A model generated the notes under the pieces. The model made no database searches and was not told where the DNA came from. It saw only the letters and a list, made by a program, of their open reading frames with translations. DNA of 8,051 bases, taken from positions 1-8,051 of the forward strand of contig CALMPX010000045.1 in assembly GCA_937871355.1 (NCBI GenBank). Direction: 5' to 3'. Shown here in pieces: positions 7,092 to 8,051 of this stretch. Position numbers and translations under genes: made by a program. Numbering within the stretch: position 1 is the stretch's first letter; every line of letters starts with the position of its first letter. This DNA comes from an uncultured Bdellovibrio sp. Lineage in GTDB: Bacteria > Bdellovibrionota > Bdellovibrionia > Bdellovibrionales > Bdellovibrionaceae.

Positions 7092-7202
7092 AGTTCTGAC
7101 TACAGAAGCTCGCCTAAAGCGATTGGCAAAGATAACCTGAGGGTTCAGATTTGCGTTAAGACCTCAAACTGAGAATCCAATTATACTTCTGTAGTCAGAA
7201 CT
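7092..7202 (+). ncRNA. Structured non-coding RNA associated with the reverse transcriptase (candidate RT template/cofactor)
   Basis: AGTTCTGACTACAGAAG at 7092-7108 pairs perfectly with 7186-7202, making a 17-bp terminal stem around 77 nt. Further helices can form inside: GATTGG 7121-7126 with CCAATT 7177-7182 (one G-T pair), CAAA 7127-7130 with TTTG 7150-7153, AACC 7134-7137 with GGTT 7142-7145, and CTCA 7163-7166 with TGAG 7170-7173. An alternative small hairpin, TCGC 7110-7113 with GCGA 7119-7122, competes with the first of these. The result is a branched fold closed by a long stem. It has a -10 box placed to start it, a T tract right after the right arm, and an RT gene five bases further on. 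Retrons (msr-msd closed by a1/a2 arms) and the DRT2 and DRT9 systems have an ncRNA in this position that serves the RT. The class, exact ends and template part are unknown. Confidence 0.65.
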
Positions 7203-7206
7203 TTTT

Positions 7207-8051
7207 ATGTACTATACTGATATGATCACTTTAGAAAAAATTAATCTCTATTTTGAAATGCTTCATAACAAAGCGCTCAGAACTCCGCATAGATTAATTC
7301 AACATAATCAATACGACATTAAATCGCTCTACTTTTACAAAAAAGAGTATTGCAATTGGCTTTTTCAAAGTTATCAAAAAAATGAATTTCATTTTTCGGA
7401 ATTAAATAAAAAATTAATTAAAGTCGGATCCAAAGACAGATGGATTTTTCAGTACCCATTACCTGATCTCATTCTTCATTATTGCGTAGCAGATTATATC
7501 AAATCGAAAACAGAACTATTCTATATTGAAAATTTATTTTCTTACAGAAAAGGTAAGAATTCAAATCAAGCATTAGAATTAGTTAATAATTATATTCGTC
7601 AGCACAAAAGCAAAACATCAAATATAAAAAAATGGGGCCTATTTGTTATTCGAAAAGACATCACTCAGTTTTCAGATAGCATCAAATCTGATGAAGAATC
7701 CAAGCTTTATAAAATGCTATTGCCTTTTATATCTGAATTAAATGCTAAGGATTTGGAAACTATAAAATCATGCTTAAACCCTGTGTGTAAAAGCAATTTA
7801 GAGTCAGATCAATTTAATAAGAAACTCGGCCACCTTCCCATGGGATCACCTCTCGTTGGTTATTTAACTAATTTTTATCTTAATGAAATGGATAATTATC
7901 TAGCTCAGAACAAAAGTGATCTGTATATACGATTTGGCGATGATATTCTATATATAACTTCTGACATAGAAAACTATACTCATTCGGACACCTACATCAA
8001 TACATTTTGCACAAGCCTAGGATTAAACTTTAATATAAAAAAAACATACAA
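7207..8051 (+). CDS. Reverse transcriptase, 3' end cut by the window (candidate defence-associated RT)
   Basis: The reading frame is open from ATG 7207 to the window end (281 full codons) and has no stop. An in-frame stop at 7192-7194 fixes the upstream limit; ATG 7222 is an alternative start, and neither has a Shine-Dalgarno. RT motifs occur in order: NLFSYRKGKNSNQAL (109-123, the fingers YRxGxN block), FVIRKDITQFSDSI (146-159, motif A with D151), GHLPMGSPLVGYLTNFYL (208-225, motif B), YIRFGDDILYI (240-250, motif C with D245 and D246) and LGLNFNIKKT (271-280, motif D). All three catalytic aspartates are present, so polymerase activity is expected. The thumb and any C-terminal domain lie outside the window. 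No maturase or endonuclease part is visible. The YRxGxN block resembles group II intron-like and unknown-group RTs more than retron RTs. With the adjacent structured RNA, an ncRNA-dependent anti-phage RT is the best inference; the class is unassigned. Confidence 0.88.
   Translation, partial: MYYTDMITLEKINLYFEMLHNKALRTPHRLIQHNQYDIKSLYFYKKEYCNWLFQSYQKNEFHFSELNKKLIKVGSKDRWIFQYPLPDLILHYCVADYIKSKTELFYIENLFSYRKGKNSNQALELVNNYIRQHKSKTSNIKKWGLFVIRKDITQFSDSIKSDEESKLYKMLLPFISELNAKDLETIKSCLNPVCKSNLESDQFNKKLGHLPMGSPLVGYLTNFYLNEMDNYLAQNKSDLYIRFGDDILYITSDIENYTHSDTYINTFCTSLGLNFNIKKTY

Noticed and set aside
7092..7202. Endless open frame over a rolled 111-nt template, as in DRT2 Neo products
   Set aside because: The length is a multiple of three, but I read at least one stop in each of the six frames (for example TGA at 7170-7172 in plus frame one). 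A shorter internal template could still behave differently.
7092..7202. tRNA or tRNA-like element
   Set aside because: The 17-bp closing stem is far too long for an acceptor stem, and there is no cloverleaf with anticodon and T-loop consensus.
7092..8051. Classical retron
   Set aside because: The arms and the AGC at the inner end of the left arm fit, but 77 nt between the arms holds no long msd hairpin, and the visible RT has the YRxGxN block rather than retron features. The VTG thumb motif would lie beyond the window, so this is not fully excluded.
7092..8051. Diversity-generating retroelement
   Set aside because: Motif B is PMGSPL rather than the SQ-type motif of DGR RTs, and I see no template/variable repeat pair in the window.
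7092..8051. Group II intron
   Set aside because: There is no recognisable domain V hairpin and no room for intron RNA domains I-IV upstream of the RT frame.

Overview
The window looks chromosomal and comes from an AT-rich Gram-negative bacterium. The combination of a TonB-like transducer, an AceE-type pyruvate dehydrogenase E1, a Lys- and Asn-rich protein style and several secreted proteins would fit Bdellovibrionota (a Bdellovibrio or Bacteriovorax relative). This assignment is an impression from protein style; no marker gene proves it.

Layout. Positions 24-590 (minus) hold a small exported protein of unknown function with an aromatic C-terminus. Positions 722-1438 (minus) hold a PP2C-family Ser/Thr phosphatase with all its metal-binding motifs. 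A divergent intergenic region of about 170 bp carries a perfect -10 box for the phosphatase and two dyads, one of them a perfect 22-bp palindrome. Positions 1612-2520 (plus) hold a TonB-family transducer, and 2576-5392 (plus) a 938-residue homodimeric-type pyruvate dehydrogenase E1. The E1 stop codon overlaps by one base the GTG start of an alpha/beta-hydrolase-like protein (5392-6171), so these two form an operon. A terminator-like hairpin follows. Positions 6288-7004 (plus) hold an orphan lipoprotein with its own promoter.

The most interesting part is the right end. At 7092-7202 a perfect 17-bp inverted repeat encloses a 77-nt segment with further possible helices. A good -10 hexamer would start transcription at the first base of the left arm, and the right arm runs straight into a T tract. 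Five bases after the right arm begins a reverse transcriptase gene that is cut by the window end (7207-8051). It has recognisable RT motifs A to D with an unusual FGDD catalytic box and a divergent motif B. A structured RNA immediately upstream of a free-standing RT is the architecture of retrons and of ncRNA-dependent defence-associated RTs (DRT2, DRT9 and relatives). The RT protein does not look like a retron RT in the visible part, so an uncharacterised RT/ncRNA defence module is the best reading. GC content also drops in the lipoprotein-RT segment, which suggests an accessory insertion next to core metabolic genes.

There is no gene-free stretch longer than about 200 bases. No tRNA, rRNA, CRISPR array or insertion sequence was seen.
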